DNA from: Plenodomus lindquistii
Lineage: Eukaryota > Ascomycota > Dothideomycetes > Pleosporales > Leptosphaeriaceae
Assembly: GCA_025504975.1 (NCBI GenBank)
Contig: JANUWI010000001.1
Location: forward strand, 2,604,001-2,668,000
Direction of reading: 5' to 3'
Length of the DNA: 64,000 bases
Under the pieces are notes generated by a model that saw only the letters and a program-made list of their open reading frames with translations, searched no databases and had not been told where the DNA came from. The translations under genes and the position numbers were made by a program. Positions 23,794 through 36,600 of this stretch are shown here, in pieces (the stretch's first letter is position 1; the number at the start of each line of letters is the position of its first letter).

Positions 23794-25310
23794 AACCTTA
23801 GGTATTCTTTTATTAATATTTATAAAGTGTTAGTTAATAGTATTCTAGGTACTAATTTAGTAGAGTGTATAGTAAAGTATTAGTAGTGCTAGATTTCTTT
23901 TAGTTATAATTTAAAAGAAGAAAGTAAAAATGTTGCTAAGGGTGTTACTATAGTAGTTATTAAATTCTTAGTAGTAAAGAAGAGGCATAGCTAGAATATA
24001 ATTCTAATTCTTTTATATAACTTAGATTCTAGTCTATCGCGATGTTTCTACTACTGTGTGCTAATAGTATAATACTATACTTTTTACTATCTTGCGTAAG
24101 TACAGGAGTTTAGCTAAAACTATACTTAGCTTTGTATATTTATATACTATTTTCTAAAGTATTTCTACTACGCATTTATAGAATTATGTATATTTAAAGT
24201 ATAGGTTAGTAAAATAGTTAGGCGCAGCTAGGGCTATTTAATTATGTATTATAAAAAAGTGTGTAAGTTTTATTTATCTAGCTGTAAATTATACTTTAAA
24301 TCTAGTAATAGTAGCCTAGATAGCGTCTACGTGTAAAGACTCTAAGGTAGGTAGAGTGCTAGGCGTGTATATATCTATTTTTCTATTACTATTATTTTTA
24401 ATCTTCTACTTTTACTTAGTCTCTAGTATAAATACTTTAAATAGGGTTATAGCGTAGCTATCCTTTACACTAGTTTTAGTAAAGAATTATTAACTAAAAG
24501 TAACTTTTTAATACTGCAACTACTATGCCTATATAGCAGAATGCGTACGTGTTATATTTAGTAGGTATATATTATATACTGTCTAGAAATATACTTTTAT
24601 ATTATTAGTTACAGATATAATTCTAATAACTATATACTTATATCTATTTTAGGCGCACTAAAGTGTGTTTTTATAGACTTTAAAGTTAGAGATAGCTAGA
24701 TAGAGTTAGCCTAAAGAGAGCTAGATATCTGCATGTCTTTAGTAAAAGCTCTCTCTAGATTTATTAATAATTGCCTATAGTTTAGCGCGTTTAGTTATTA
24801 TAGTATAGCTACTATGTTTTATAGTAAAATAGTCTGCAATACTAGCTAGATTTAGGTAGTATTAGTAGTGTAGGCAGATAACTACTTTATATTAAGTATT
24901 AATTTAGATGTATAATATAGTATATAAATTTATTATAAAATAAATTTAAAGCTTAGAGGTAAGTAGTAATAATTATAGTCTAGTTATAGTGTGCTGTTAA
25001 CTTAGGTGTAAGTATACTAATTTTATAAAGTATTTTTTATAAACTAAGTTAGATTTAAACTAGCTTGCTAGATTATAATTACAGCTTATTTTACTAAAGT
25101 ATATAACGTGTACTATGCTAGAGAGGATTTAGATTAGCTTATAGGATTGTAATTAGAGGAAAATAGGCTAAAATTATACTATATAGCCTAGTATAAGCAG
25201 ATTACGTGCATACTAAGCAGCTATTCTCTACTAATTATTATAGTTTCTACGCGTTATTTCTCTTTTATATCTCTTTTTTACTTTTACTATACCTGCCTCT
25301 ATTACGCTAC
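23794..25310 (-). pseudogene. TLH relic, N-terminal part
   Basis: The minus-strand frame of 23794-24390 continues, across the Copia-1 insertion and its 5-bp duplication, into the frame at 18594: ...KRIPKVKP on this side, KHKQLELNKF on the other. Moving up to about 25310 the same frame stays coding-like, with Gln-type stops, and corresponds to the plus-strand frame of copy A at about 10440-11345 (for example the segment KDSYAITLFKVFILETK there). No named domain is recognised in this N-terminal part. Total gene length with the helicase part is about 4.4 kb. The true start is not visible. Confidence 0.6.
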
Positions 25311-26395
25311 TAATTATACTAGATAATATTTCTAAAGATTATTAACAGCGCAACCTAGTCCTAATAGCGTATAAAGTTCTAAGTAAAAAAAAGCGTACTT
25401 TTTTTATAGAGGTACCTAATAATTATAAACTAATAGAGGCATTTTTTGCTTTAATAATTAAAAACGCGTTGTAATATATTTGCAAATATATAAACTGTTA
25501 GAAGGTACTTAAAGCTGTGCAGCACTTCTATAATAATTCTTTAGAGATTATTAAAGACGTAGATAATAATGCAGAAGATGTTAATAAGGACACGTTATCT
25601 AGAAAACGTCTACGTAAAGAAAAGACTATAATACAGGTATAAAAGAGTTTAGTTAAAAAACTAAATAAAGCGCTTATATAGACTATAGTAAGTAATAAAA
25701 ACTAGATTAAAGCATAGTTAAGTTAAGTAGTTATAATTAAGTAATAATAATATTAGAATTAGGTAAAGAGACTGCTAGGTATTAAAGTAAATGTAGTAGT
25801 AAGGTTTATTAGTATAGGTTTAGCTATTAGTGTAATAGACTATATATAAGACTAGTATACTATAGCTACTATATAGTAGTAGCAAAATTTTTATAGAAAA
25901 AAGCTTTTCTAAAGTGTAGCTATTATAAAAATAGGCGTTATAAGCTTGTAGTTACTGCCTAGTACTTAAAAAGGGCAGCGGCTTATTTAGTTATAGCCTG
26001 TATAGTTATAGACACAGCTTACAACTAAACTAAATAATCTAGAGGTTATTAATAAGCTTAGTTTAACAGCGCTTAAAACTAAAATGTTTAAAAAAAAGTT
26101 TTTTAATACCTAAAAGACTGCTATTAATAGTATTGCAGATTATCTACAATATTACTAGAAAATAGACAAGTTATATAAAGAGTTTAGTTACTTTAAGTTA
26201 GAAATCTAATAGAGGAAAATAGGTACTAGAATGCGCAGTTATAAATACATAATAATAGTAAAAGAGTACTTATTTACAATTATATACTAAGCTAACCTAG
26301 AACGTTTACTAACTAAAGATAATAATTCTAAGTAATAGATTACGTTTAGCACGTATTTAGATTAGAGTAAGTAGTAGAATGTATTTAAGTAGCAC
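24393..26395. repeat. Subtelomeric repeat copy B, inverted relative to copy A
   Basis: This matches the reverse complement of 9358-11355. The boundaries are informative. At 24393 the match stops because copy A runs into TTAGGG, and at 26395 it stops because copy A is cut by a Gypsy LTR. The underlying repeat is therefore probably longer than 2.0 kb on both sides. Confidence 0.85.
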
Positions 26396-26795
26396 TTTAG
26401 TATTATTAGCATTTTTAGTATACTGCTAAAAGGTGCGAATAATTTTATTAAAAAGACCCTTTTATAAGCTTAGGTAGAATAGTAGGCTGTAATAGTAAAA
26501 GAATGTAATGTAGATGCGCAGGCAATAGCTTATAATATAGAGCTATTATTTTTAGCTTGTATAGAGGAGTTAGAGCTACCTATAGAGTTCGCGTTTTTAG
26601 AAAAACTAGATTATCTAGTTAGAACGCGTCCTTTAGCGCTATTTAAAGAGTAGGTTTCTAATCTGTTTGTGTTATATTATACTAACGTTAATAGACTATT
26701 ATCTAATAGAGATAATAATACTATAGTGCTAGAGTTATAGTTAGTTATTATATATAAAGGCGTTAATAGGCATATTGTAGAAAGGTAATAGGTAG
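25330..26795 (+). pseudogene. RIP-degraded coding relic, product unknown
   Basis: The plus strand reads as plausible protein with stops mainly at former Gln codons. Examples are DVDNNAEDVNKDTLSRKRLR (near 25560), INSIADYLQYY (near 26115) and LELPIEFAFLEKLDYLVRTR (near 26570). It ends near 26795. It is divergent from the TLH relic, and its counterpart in copy A (about 9358-10400, minus strand) is cut by the Gypsy element. I cannot name a family. Confidence 0.45.
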
Positions 26796-26801
26796 AGAAG
26801 A

Positions 26802-26842
26802 GTTTAGTCTAAAAGAAGCTTCTAGCTTTTTTTAGACTAAAC
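26802..26842. repeat. Hairpin with 13-bp perfect arms
   Basis: GTTTAGTCTAAAA (26802-26814) is matched by TTTTAGACTAAAC (26830-26842) around a 15-base loop containing GAAGCTTC. It lies just after the end of the coding relic. Similar motifs occur near 13597 and 14640, so it may be a small mobile or end-proximal repeat rather than a terminator. Confidence 0.6.
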
Positions 26843-27117
26843 CCCTTCTATATAAGCATCTTGTAGTTAGTAAGCTCTGCAATTTCTAATCTTAGTATAA
26901 CTATTAGATTGTAATTGCGTATTTAGCCTATACGTACTTTAGGCTAAAACAGCCCTACTTATTAATTTTAGTAGCTATTTAACGTTATAATTATATAACT
27001 AATATAGATTCTACGTATTTATTATTACGCTTTTTACTAGTAAACCTTTAAATACTAATACTCCTATAGATTCTAAGTTTTTTCTAAAACTTTAGCGTAG
27101 GCGCTTAGGCTACATTT
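26843..27117. other. AT-rich spacer
   Basis: RIP-like sequence between the hairpin and the nested transposon block. No gene, RNA or further repeat was seen. Confidence 0.5.
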
Positions 27118-27164
27118 TTGCTAATTACTAGCTATAATTAAGAATTCTATAGGTATTAGCGTCT
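27113..27164. repeat. Direct repeat shared with 42885-42934, possible LTR remnant
   Basis: About 50 bp containing AGCTATAATTAAGAATTCTA; the partner has transition differences typical of RIP. Similarity fades on the left side and ends sharply on the right side in both copies. Confidence 0.6.
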
Positions 27165-30100
27165 GTACTATATAGGCTCTACTACTACTTATTTTATATT
27201 CTCTATATCTCTATAACTATACACCTAATTGCTAAATAGGCTGCACTATTTAACTTCTCTATAATTACTCTATAAAATAGGCCTAAAAGGTCTACTACTT
27301 TTACTCTAACTCTAAGCTACTTTTCTTTCTTTATAATAGAAAAAGTAAGCTTATTAAAAAAGCTTTTAAAAATACTTTTTATATACTCTATAAAAATAAA
27401 AAGCGTAAAAAAGCATATAAATTTAAAAAAAAGGCTAAATAGAAAATAAAAAGTAATTTTTATAAATAGAGAGGTTATTAACTATCTACTTTTTAGAGCT
27501 TATTTAGTTTAAATAGTAATAAAAAGTTAAAAAATTCTAGTCTAATATATTCTACTAGTAGAGAGTATACCCTAGCGCTTTTTTAAAAGCTAGATAGTTT
27601 TTTTTATTTATAAAAGTTTCTACGCTACAGCGCTATTAATTAATAAAATAATTTTAGTTAACTTTTTTTTTTATACTTATAATATATTCTCTAGTACTTT
27701 TTAAATTAAAGTACTTTTTTAATTATTTATAGTATTATTTTATTAAATTTTTTATAAACTTATCTACTAGTATATTTACTATTTTTATATATATAATCTA
27801 GAAGAATTTTTTTAAATACTTCTATTTTAGCTATATATTCTAGATATTAATATAGCGTAATTTAGTAGTAATCCTTTTATTACTTTTTACTACTAAGTAG
27901 ATAGTTTACTAATTATTATAAAAAATTTACTAGTATACTTCTAAATCTAGAAGTAGCTTTTTAAAAAATTATTTAAATACTATTACTTTTTTACTTAATT
28001 ATTCTAATACTAGAAGCTCTGCTTCTATTATAGATATTATTACTATTATTTATTTTATAGCTTTCTATATTATTAGACTGCTAAAAAGTAAAATAATATA
28101 ACTAAATAAAAAGCGTTAAATTTCGAGATTATTTATAAAAAAAGTATTACTATATATTATAAGCTTTCTATCTATATATCTACTATACTATATAGCTGTG
28201 TATTTTATCTAGTATAGATAGGTAATAACTTACTCTACTACTTTTAAATACTCTTTAAAAATATTAGTAAAAAAGTAAAAAAGCTTTAATACTATAAAGG
28301 CTATATTAGGTTAAAGTATTATAGCTATATAGAGAATTAATTCTATATACTTCTAGTAGTTTTTAATCTATTTTTTTAAAACTTCTATTATTAACTTTAT
28401 AAGCTTTTTATTTAAAAGTAGAGTATAGAGAAAAGCTCTAGAGTTTATAAAATTAAACTTTTTAGTTATTTTATTAATATACTTATTATAGACAAGCGTT
28501 ATTATTTAATTACTCTAGTTCTAGATTATTTTTATTTTAAAAAACTACTTTACTTTTCTTTTATTTTTAATTATATAAGCTTATTTAATTACTTTTCTAA
28601 AAACTTTATATTTAGCTAAATACTTTTTATAGAATATTATTAAAATATTATTAACGTAGAAAATTAATATAATTTTTTAATCTTTACTATAAAATAAATA
28701 TAGTTTTTCTTTTAAAAACTATAGTTCTATTTTATAAAGCGTTACTAAAAAATCTTTTTACTAGAGTAAAAAAGAGTTTTTTAATCTATATAATACTCTT
28801 CTAAGTATTACGCACTTTTTATTCTATTTAAAGCTATTAGAGAGCTTATAGTTAATAGCTAGGTATTCTACTTTTATAGTATTAAAAAAAGCTTCTATAA
28901 TATTAAACTACTAGATTTCTAGATTAAACTCTACTACTATTACTATAGTAAACTTAAATAATTAAACTATAAATATAAAAGCGTATATTAACTAGAGCGT
29001 ATTTACTATTTAGAGATTTTTTTATACTATAATATAAGCTTTATATTTAATAAAGCAGCTATTCTAGTCTACTTTATATATAAAAACCTATTTAAAAAAA
29101 AGTAGTTATTTTTTTACTTCTACTTAATTAATTACTTTCTAAGTCTTTACTATAAAAAGCGTGTTAATTTTTTTAACTATAGCTTATTTAAAAAGCTTTT
29201 TATATAGATAGTTAAAAAAAAATTTCTATTTTTCTAGTATTTTAGAAAGAGAGTTTTAATAGACTTTCTTTTCTAGTAGTAAATATAGTAGAGTTTTCTC
29301 TATTTATAAAGTAGCTACAATTACTATATATACTATAACTATTTTTTTACTCTAGATATATTTTTTAAAGAGTATTCTATTATAAATATTATTTTATTCT
29401 ATATTATAGAGTATAGAGTGCACCTATAATAAACTTTTATTATTTCTATTTTTTTAAATTTCTGTAATTTCTAACTTTAAAGCTTTTTTTAAATTAGTAA
29501 AAGTTTTTTTTTACACTACTTTCTAGATTTACACGTTTAAAAATTTTCTACTATTTTATTCTAAACTATAGGTAATATATTTTAGTACTAAATAGTAGAC
29601 TAAATAATTTATACTTCTAGCGCTTTTTTTTATAAAGTTACTAGTAATTTAGTTTATAAACTTTTACTTCTAGAGTTTTACTAATTCTAGAAGCTATTTA
29701 ACTAATCTAGACTAAACTATTCTAATTTTAATATTTTCTAGTACGCTCTAGAATTAGGTGTAAGCTCTAGAGTTTTAAAATCTAGTATAAAGTTTTATTT
29801 TTTATAGTGTTTCTAGAGTTAGCTAGCTAAGCTAACTTTATATAAAAAAGCTAATTCTAATTCTATAGTAGTTAGTAGCTAGCCTCTAACTAACTCTATA
29901 TTTTTAGAATTTTTACTTTCTAGCTCTAGAGTAGGCTAAAAAAATTCTACTTTACTCTCTACTTTTTATTTATATATAGTATTCTAGAGTTAATAATATA
30001 TATTATTAAATAATTTATTTATATTATAGATTTTATTTTTATAAAAAAGTTTAATAAGCTAGTTTACCTATTTTTTTAGAGCGTGCTTATCTAAGTTTTT

Positions 30101-32838
30101 ATAGAAAAATATTTTATTAAAAGTAATATTATAAGTTATAATTACTTTATTTAAAGTAGGTATCTATATTCTATAGATATTAGATACTCTATATTCTACT
30201 AGATATTTAATATACCTTTTTAAGCTAATTTTAAAGCTTTTTATCTAGTAGTTTATTTTATAATTTTTATTTAGTAGGTATATTTAATACCTATACGCGT
30301 ATATACTACTTTAATCTAAGTATAAATTAGTAGTAGTATTATATACTTTTTCTAGTTTATACTAGGCAAAATACTAGTAAAACTAAAGTTCTAATTTTTT
30401 ATTTAAATAGCGTAGGTTATAAATATATAATAGGCTTATATTATATAGCTAGGCTACTATATTAAATACTTTAAAGTAGATTTTATTTAAAAAGTTTACT
30501 TTTTTTTTTATTTTAATTTTTTTAGTAATAATTTTTTGCTCTGCTTTTTCTACACCTCTATTTAGCTAGTAAATATAATAAAAAGCTATAATAATCTCTA
30601 TTCTATACTTTTTTATCTAGCTTTTAAACTATAATACTTTCTACTAGAGTCTAGTAGTAGTATTATTATTTTAAATAAACTCTACTATTTTTAGTTTATA
30701 TTAAGCTTTAAAAAACTCTCTAAAGTTTTTAAACATTTTTATAATCTTTAGTAGTATTTTAGTTTAAAAGTAGTAGATATAGATTTTACTACTATAGTTA
30801 TTTTTTAGAAGTATTATCTAATACTTTCTAGAGCGTGTAATTAGTATATTAAATAGATTCTATAATATATAGAAATATAGATATAAAGATTTTTTTTTAG
30901 TTACTAAAATATAACCTACTAAATATATACTATTAAATAGTACTTATACTATTTTTTTACTATACTTTTTATCTAGATATTTTAAGCATTCTAGACTAGT
31001 ATTTAAAAAGCTTCTAGCTTTAGATAGCCTATTTAGATATACTAAAGCTTTTTAGTATTAGTTTATAAATAAATTTTTTAAAAGTGTAGTTTTTCTTTTA
31101 TATTATTTATAGCTATTATAATTAGGTAAAAAGTAGTAACTAGTTTATATTTAATTAAAGTAAAGTTATACTTCTAAATAAACTCTATAATAACTAAGCT
31201 TTAATCTATAGTCTTTATATATAAAGTACTATTATATCTAATATACTATATATTTACTTTAGCTAAAAGTACTTTTAAAATTATATTAATATAAAAACCT
31301 TCTACTACTATAATACTATAAAGTGTAAAATTTTCTATATACTTTTCTCTAAATTTATTTAAAGTATTTTTAAAAATTTAAATATTTTTACTTTTAATAG
31401 AAAAAGCTTACATTTCTACTTCTACTATTTTAAAAGTAATACTTTTTTTAAAAAATTCTAGAATTAGTTTATCTATAGAGTTTACTAGGTATAGTACTAC
31501 TTTACTATTAAAAATTATACTCTCTAAAAGTAGATAGGCGTTAAAATCTCTTATAAAGTAAATTTTATTAGGCTTATATTTAAATAAGCGTAGATCTATT
31601 AAAAAAACTACTATATTTTCTAGAAAAGTAACTAATTTAAAAGTTTTTATAACTTTTTAACTATTTAAGTTTAAACTTTTTAACTTTTTCTAACTTTTTT
31701 TAGCTAGAGCTAATTTTAAACTACTATTTTTTAGTTTATTTAAGCGCTTTAAAATTTTAAATTTAGTAGTATTATTTATTATAAAAAGTTTACTAGTAAA
31801 AGTAGTCTAGAGCTTTTAGTAGTTAGTTACTAGCTATTTATAAACTTTTCTATAAAAATACTACTTTTTATTAAAGCTTTCTATAGTATTTTTTTTAGTA
31901 GTTTTATTTTTTAGCGCGCTAAGTATTATAAAAATATCTAGACTACTACTAAAGCTTCTCTAAACTACACTTTTTTAAAATAGAGCTAAAAATATCTAAG
32001 CTACTTTATCTAGAATAAGCTATACTTATTCTATAACTAAACGTTTAATAATTTATTAGTATATAATTTAAACTTATATTAAAGTAATTTTATAGAATAA
32101 AGTTTTAAAGAAATTCTAGATTATAAACTATTTTTTAATTTTAGTAATACTATATATTTATACTTTTATATATAAATTATACTAGTTTTAAAATTAGTTA
32201 TAAAAATTTATTTTTCTCTAGTAAGCTTTATTAAAGTATACTTTATACTATAAGCGTATAATATTTATTATAGTATAATTAGTAGAAATAAAGTTCTACT
32301 TTAATAATTTTATAAATAACTAAAGTATTAATTTTTTCTATTTAATAAATATTATTATTACTAGCGCTATAAACTCTAGGTTAACTATTTATTATACCTA
32401 GTTCTATATATATTATATATAAATAGCTTTAGTACTTTAATTACTAAATTTAATCTAGTAGTTCTAGACCTAGCTTTTATAAAGCTTTATAGTAATTATA
32501 GTATTATTTATAAATATTAGTTTTTATAGCTAAAAGCTAATAATATTTAGAGTATTAATAGTACTATTTAGATTAATTTTTTTCTAAAAAGCTTTATTTA
32601 TTATATAGAACTAGAGCTAGATATACTAGGCTAGCTATTACTTTTTTATAGTAAGTATATACTTTTTTTTAGAGATTATAAATAATTTAGCTATAAAGTT
32701 TATAAAAGTAATACTAAATAAATAAATTAGTTTTTCTAAATTACTTTTTTTTAAACTTTTTTAAGCATATAGAAAGGAACATTTCTAGAAGTTTAAACAA
32801 GCTAGGCTTATAACTATTATAAAAAGTAAATTTAGAAG

Positions 32839-32910
32839 TAATATACTTTATAGATAAGTAGTCTATATAGATAAGTAGTTTATTTTTACTAAAACTTTAC
32901 TAAAACTATA
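32839..32910. repeat. Left terminal inverted repeat of the Fot1-like element
   Basis: Starts at TA 32839-32840 and contains AGATAAGTAGTCTATATAG, followed by TACTAAAAC motifs. It pairs with the right end at about 42640-42712. Confidence 0.85.
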
Positions 32911-32959
32911 TATACCTACGTAATATTCTACTAATAATACTAAATAGAACTTTCTAATA

Positions 32960-33338
32960 AAGCTTAGATATAGCTTACGCTATAGGTTTTAAAATAAAAT
33001 ATAAATTTCTTTTTATAATACGCTATAGCTATTTATAACGTCTTCTATACTACTTTATATTAAAAACGCGCTAGTTAACCTCTACGTAAAAATTATACAC
33101 CTAATTTAAAAAAACTAGATAAAAATAAAAAAAAAGTAATTATTTAGTATATATTTAAGCTATATTTATAAAAATTTTCTTTAAAACTTATAGCTATAGT
33201 AGATATAGCTAATTTATTATATAATAAGTATAATCTAGACTATATTAGCGTAAACTAGCCTAGTACGTTTATTAAACGCTACTTTAAACTTAAAATAAAG
33301 TTTAATTATAAATATAACTATAAAAAAGCTTTATATAT
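32960..33338 (+). pseudogene. Fot1/pogo transposase relic, N-terminal DNA-binding part
   Basis: The decayed plus-strand frame ends with text like KFNYKYNYKKALY, preceded by NWPSTFIKRYFKL when stops are read as Trp or Gln. This resembles the CENP-B/pogo helix-turn-helix region (W-A-x-x-F-I-K-R-x-P-E-L, then YDYQRALCEDP). The frame is cut by the Gypsy LTR and continues at 41342. Confidence 0.75.
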
Positions 33339-33556
33339 TATAGATTAAACCTATAACCTCTAGCTACTAAAGTATTACTAGAGCTTTAGAGCTACTCTGC
33401 TAGCGCTAGGCCTAAATAGGCACGCTTTAGTTAGTAGAAATACTATAGTTCTATTTTACGTATAGAAAACTAGCTCTTTATATAGTATTTTACTCTAGAG
33501 GTTTAATCTATATAATTTATAAATACTTTTATAATTGCCTATGCCTTTATACTATA
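33339..33556 (+). repeat. 5' LTR of the 8.0-kb Gypsy element
   Basis: 218 bp starting TATAGATTAAACCTATAACC and ending TTTATACTATA, matched by 41124-41341. Confidence 0.92.
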
Positions 33557-36500
33557 CTGCGTTAATTTAATACCTAGAATATCTTGTATTAGCCTATTAC
33601 TAGAAACTATACTTAGTAAATATATTAGTTATATAAAGTAATTACTTAGATAGAACTATACTTTTAAAGTACTACGCTAATACTACTATAACTACCTACG
33701 TAGAATTACTATAGTAATAGAGCTCTATTATTATAACTATAGAGTAGAATCTAGGCGCCTATAAGTAAGTCGCTATATAAAGTTAGCACGTGTAGGTAGA
33801 ATAGAAATAGTAATAAATATTTAGCTAGAAGCTTAGTATAGTCTAATTATTTATATTAGCTAGAAATATAAAAGGTATAAGTTAAGCCTAGAGTAATAAT
33901 AATTACTAGAACACTAATAGAAAACTAAAGCTATTTTAAATAAGCTAGCAGACGCAGTTACATAATATAGTAAAAGTAAACTAGCTATAGATTAGCGTAA
34001 AAACTATAATTAAATATAAAAATTACGTGCGCGCGTAACTACTTTTATTACTAATTATAATAAATTATACACTTTAACTATATAGTTTATTAAAGCTATT
34101 TTTTAAATATAATATTCTATAGTAATTGTAAACTACTCTACTTATTAGTCTATTATACTAGTAGTATAGTACTACTCTAACTATTAGATATAAGCTGCCT
34201 AGGCTAGGGTACTCTAGAACGCTGCACGTCTATATTTATAGGTTTTAGACGCAGCACTAGCACGCTTAGTAGACTAGAACTAGGCTTTTTTTTTATAGTA
34301 AATATAAATATATAAAACTTGCATACTATTACTAGTAATACCTAAAATACTAAGCTTTAACTAGTATACTAAGTATTTTTAGGTAATAAGCTTTAAACTA
34401 AGTTTATAACTAAAAGTAAGTATTAAAAAAGTAACTTCTATAAATTATTTATAGCTTAAAAAGTTAGCGTATATAGAGATAATAATAACGCTAGCGCACT
34501 TACTACTATATGTAATAAATAGGTAGAGTGTATTTAGAGGTTCTACTCTAACTATAATTTAAGTAGAGTTTAACTAGAAATTTTTAATAAAAAAAACGCT
34601 ATAGCTTATAGAGTTATTTATAATAGTAAGTACGTAGATTATTATAACTTTAAAAACTCTCTAGTTTTATAAGTTAGTTATATTATTATTAAAAAGAATA
34701 ATAATAATAAAGAAGTTAAAAAGTAGAAGGTATATAAATCTATCTCTAATAAAGTAGACTATACTAACTAAGTATATAAACACTCTAGCCTATAGTTTAA
34801 TATAACTAGCTAAGTAATAATTACTCTATGTAACTTTATACTTTTTACTAAAACTACTATTACTAATAATAAAGTAGTATACTAAGCTATAAAAAAAGAC
34901 TTAATACTCTGCTCTAACTATATAGTAAAAGTTAGTAAACTCTAATAAATTTAGCTAAAGTATAACACTTTTTTTAAATAGTAGAAAGTTTTTACTAACC
35001 TAAATAATTATATAGTATTCTTATAAAAAAACTATACACTTTATAAATAACTCTATAAATATACTAAATAATATAAAGCACTATAGAATAAGTATAAATA
35101 CTTAAAAAGTAACACTAATTAGCTTAAATAAAAATACTATAATATACTTAAAGATCGCACTAAGGCCTATAAAAAAGTAAAGGCTTAAATTTAGACTATT
35201 ATAAACCTATAATAAGAAGTTAGAGATATTTATTAATAATTTACTTAGAGCTTTTACCTATTTAGTATATTTAATTGCAATATAGTTTTACCTATTCTAA
35301 TACTATAATAACTAAACGTAAGCTTTATAAATACTACGTTCCTTTTTTAAATACTACACAGTTTACGTCTTTTTTTTTCTAGTAGATTACTATTTAATCT
35401 ATTTTATTTACCTTCTAGCGTATATATAGCTATGTTATCTATATACAGCTAAGCCCCCTGTATACTAAATATTAAAACTTTTTTAGGTAAAAAAAATAAT
35501 AACTTTAAGAAATAGTGCAGGACTATAATAAATAAGTATAAAACTTTTAGAGAGGAATATTATCTAGAATACCTAGAGAACTTTGTATTAGGTAAAGTAT
35601 AGATACTAGTTAAATATATCTATTTTAATATATATATAGAGCTGTTAGACGTATTACACCCTTTCTATAGATATAATATTTATTAGAAGATTACTAAAGC
35701 TAAAGCTAAGCTAGTTAATAGTAGTTTATAATAGAAATTTAGCAAGTTATATTTTATTTAAAAAGCTTAATTTATAGCTATAGTTGCTATTATTAATTAT
35801 AGTAATTAAACTATAGTTATATATACCTAGCGCTTTATATAATAAAGCCTTATATAAGTAATATTAAATAGCTTATAATCTAGTAAATTACTAGCTTAGT
35901 TTCTAACGCAAGTTTAATACCTAGACTAAGCCTATAATAAAATTGTTTTTAGATAACCTAAAGTTAAACTGTCTATAAAAAAAAGTGTAGGCCTAACTAG
36001 AATAATTACCTTAATAACTATAATACTATTTTATAATAATTAATCCTAATATATTAAGTGCTAAGCTACTAAAAGTTATATATAATAAAAGTAAAAAAAA
36101 ATCTATAAATATAATATATATTACAAGTATAGTAAGTCTAGCTATTATTAAAGAGCTAAAGCACTTTATAAAAACAACCTATAAATACTATCTAATAAAA
36201 TCTCTTATTTTAGTGCAATAACACTTTAATCTCTAGTTAAAGAAAAAGAACCTATTATTTTAGATAAAAAAATAAAAAATAAGAATACGTTTATTACTAC
36301 AGATAACTAGTTGTATAATAAAGATAGCTACTCTATTAACTTAGATTTTTAGATGCTTCTAAGCTAAATTACACTTAGAAGCTCCTCTAGCGTAATAAAA
36401 GAAAATAAATAAGGTAATAAGCTAAATAGTATACTTAATTTAAAGCTGCAGCTATAAACTTTTACGCTACTACTATAATTCTATTACTAGTCTCTATATA

Positions 36501-36600
36501 CTATATTTCTGCTGTAAGTGTTAACCTAGAAGCTCTAGTTATAACTAAATAACTAGAGTTTTCTAGCTACGTTAAAGTTATACCTAGAAAATAGGTAAAA
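33557..36600 (+). pseudogene. RIPed Gypsy gag and protease region
   Basis: This is positioned between the 5' LTR and the pol relic, where gag and protease are expected. The plus strand has long runs with only Gln/Trp-type stops, with Lys- and Tyr-rich text around 34550-35200. I did not find a readable zinc knuckle or protease motif, so the assignment rests on position. Confidence 0.45.
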
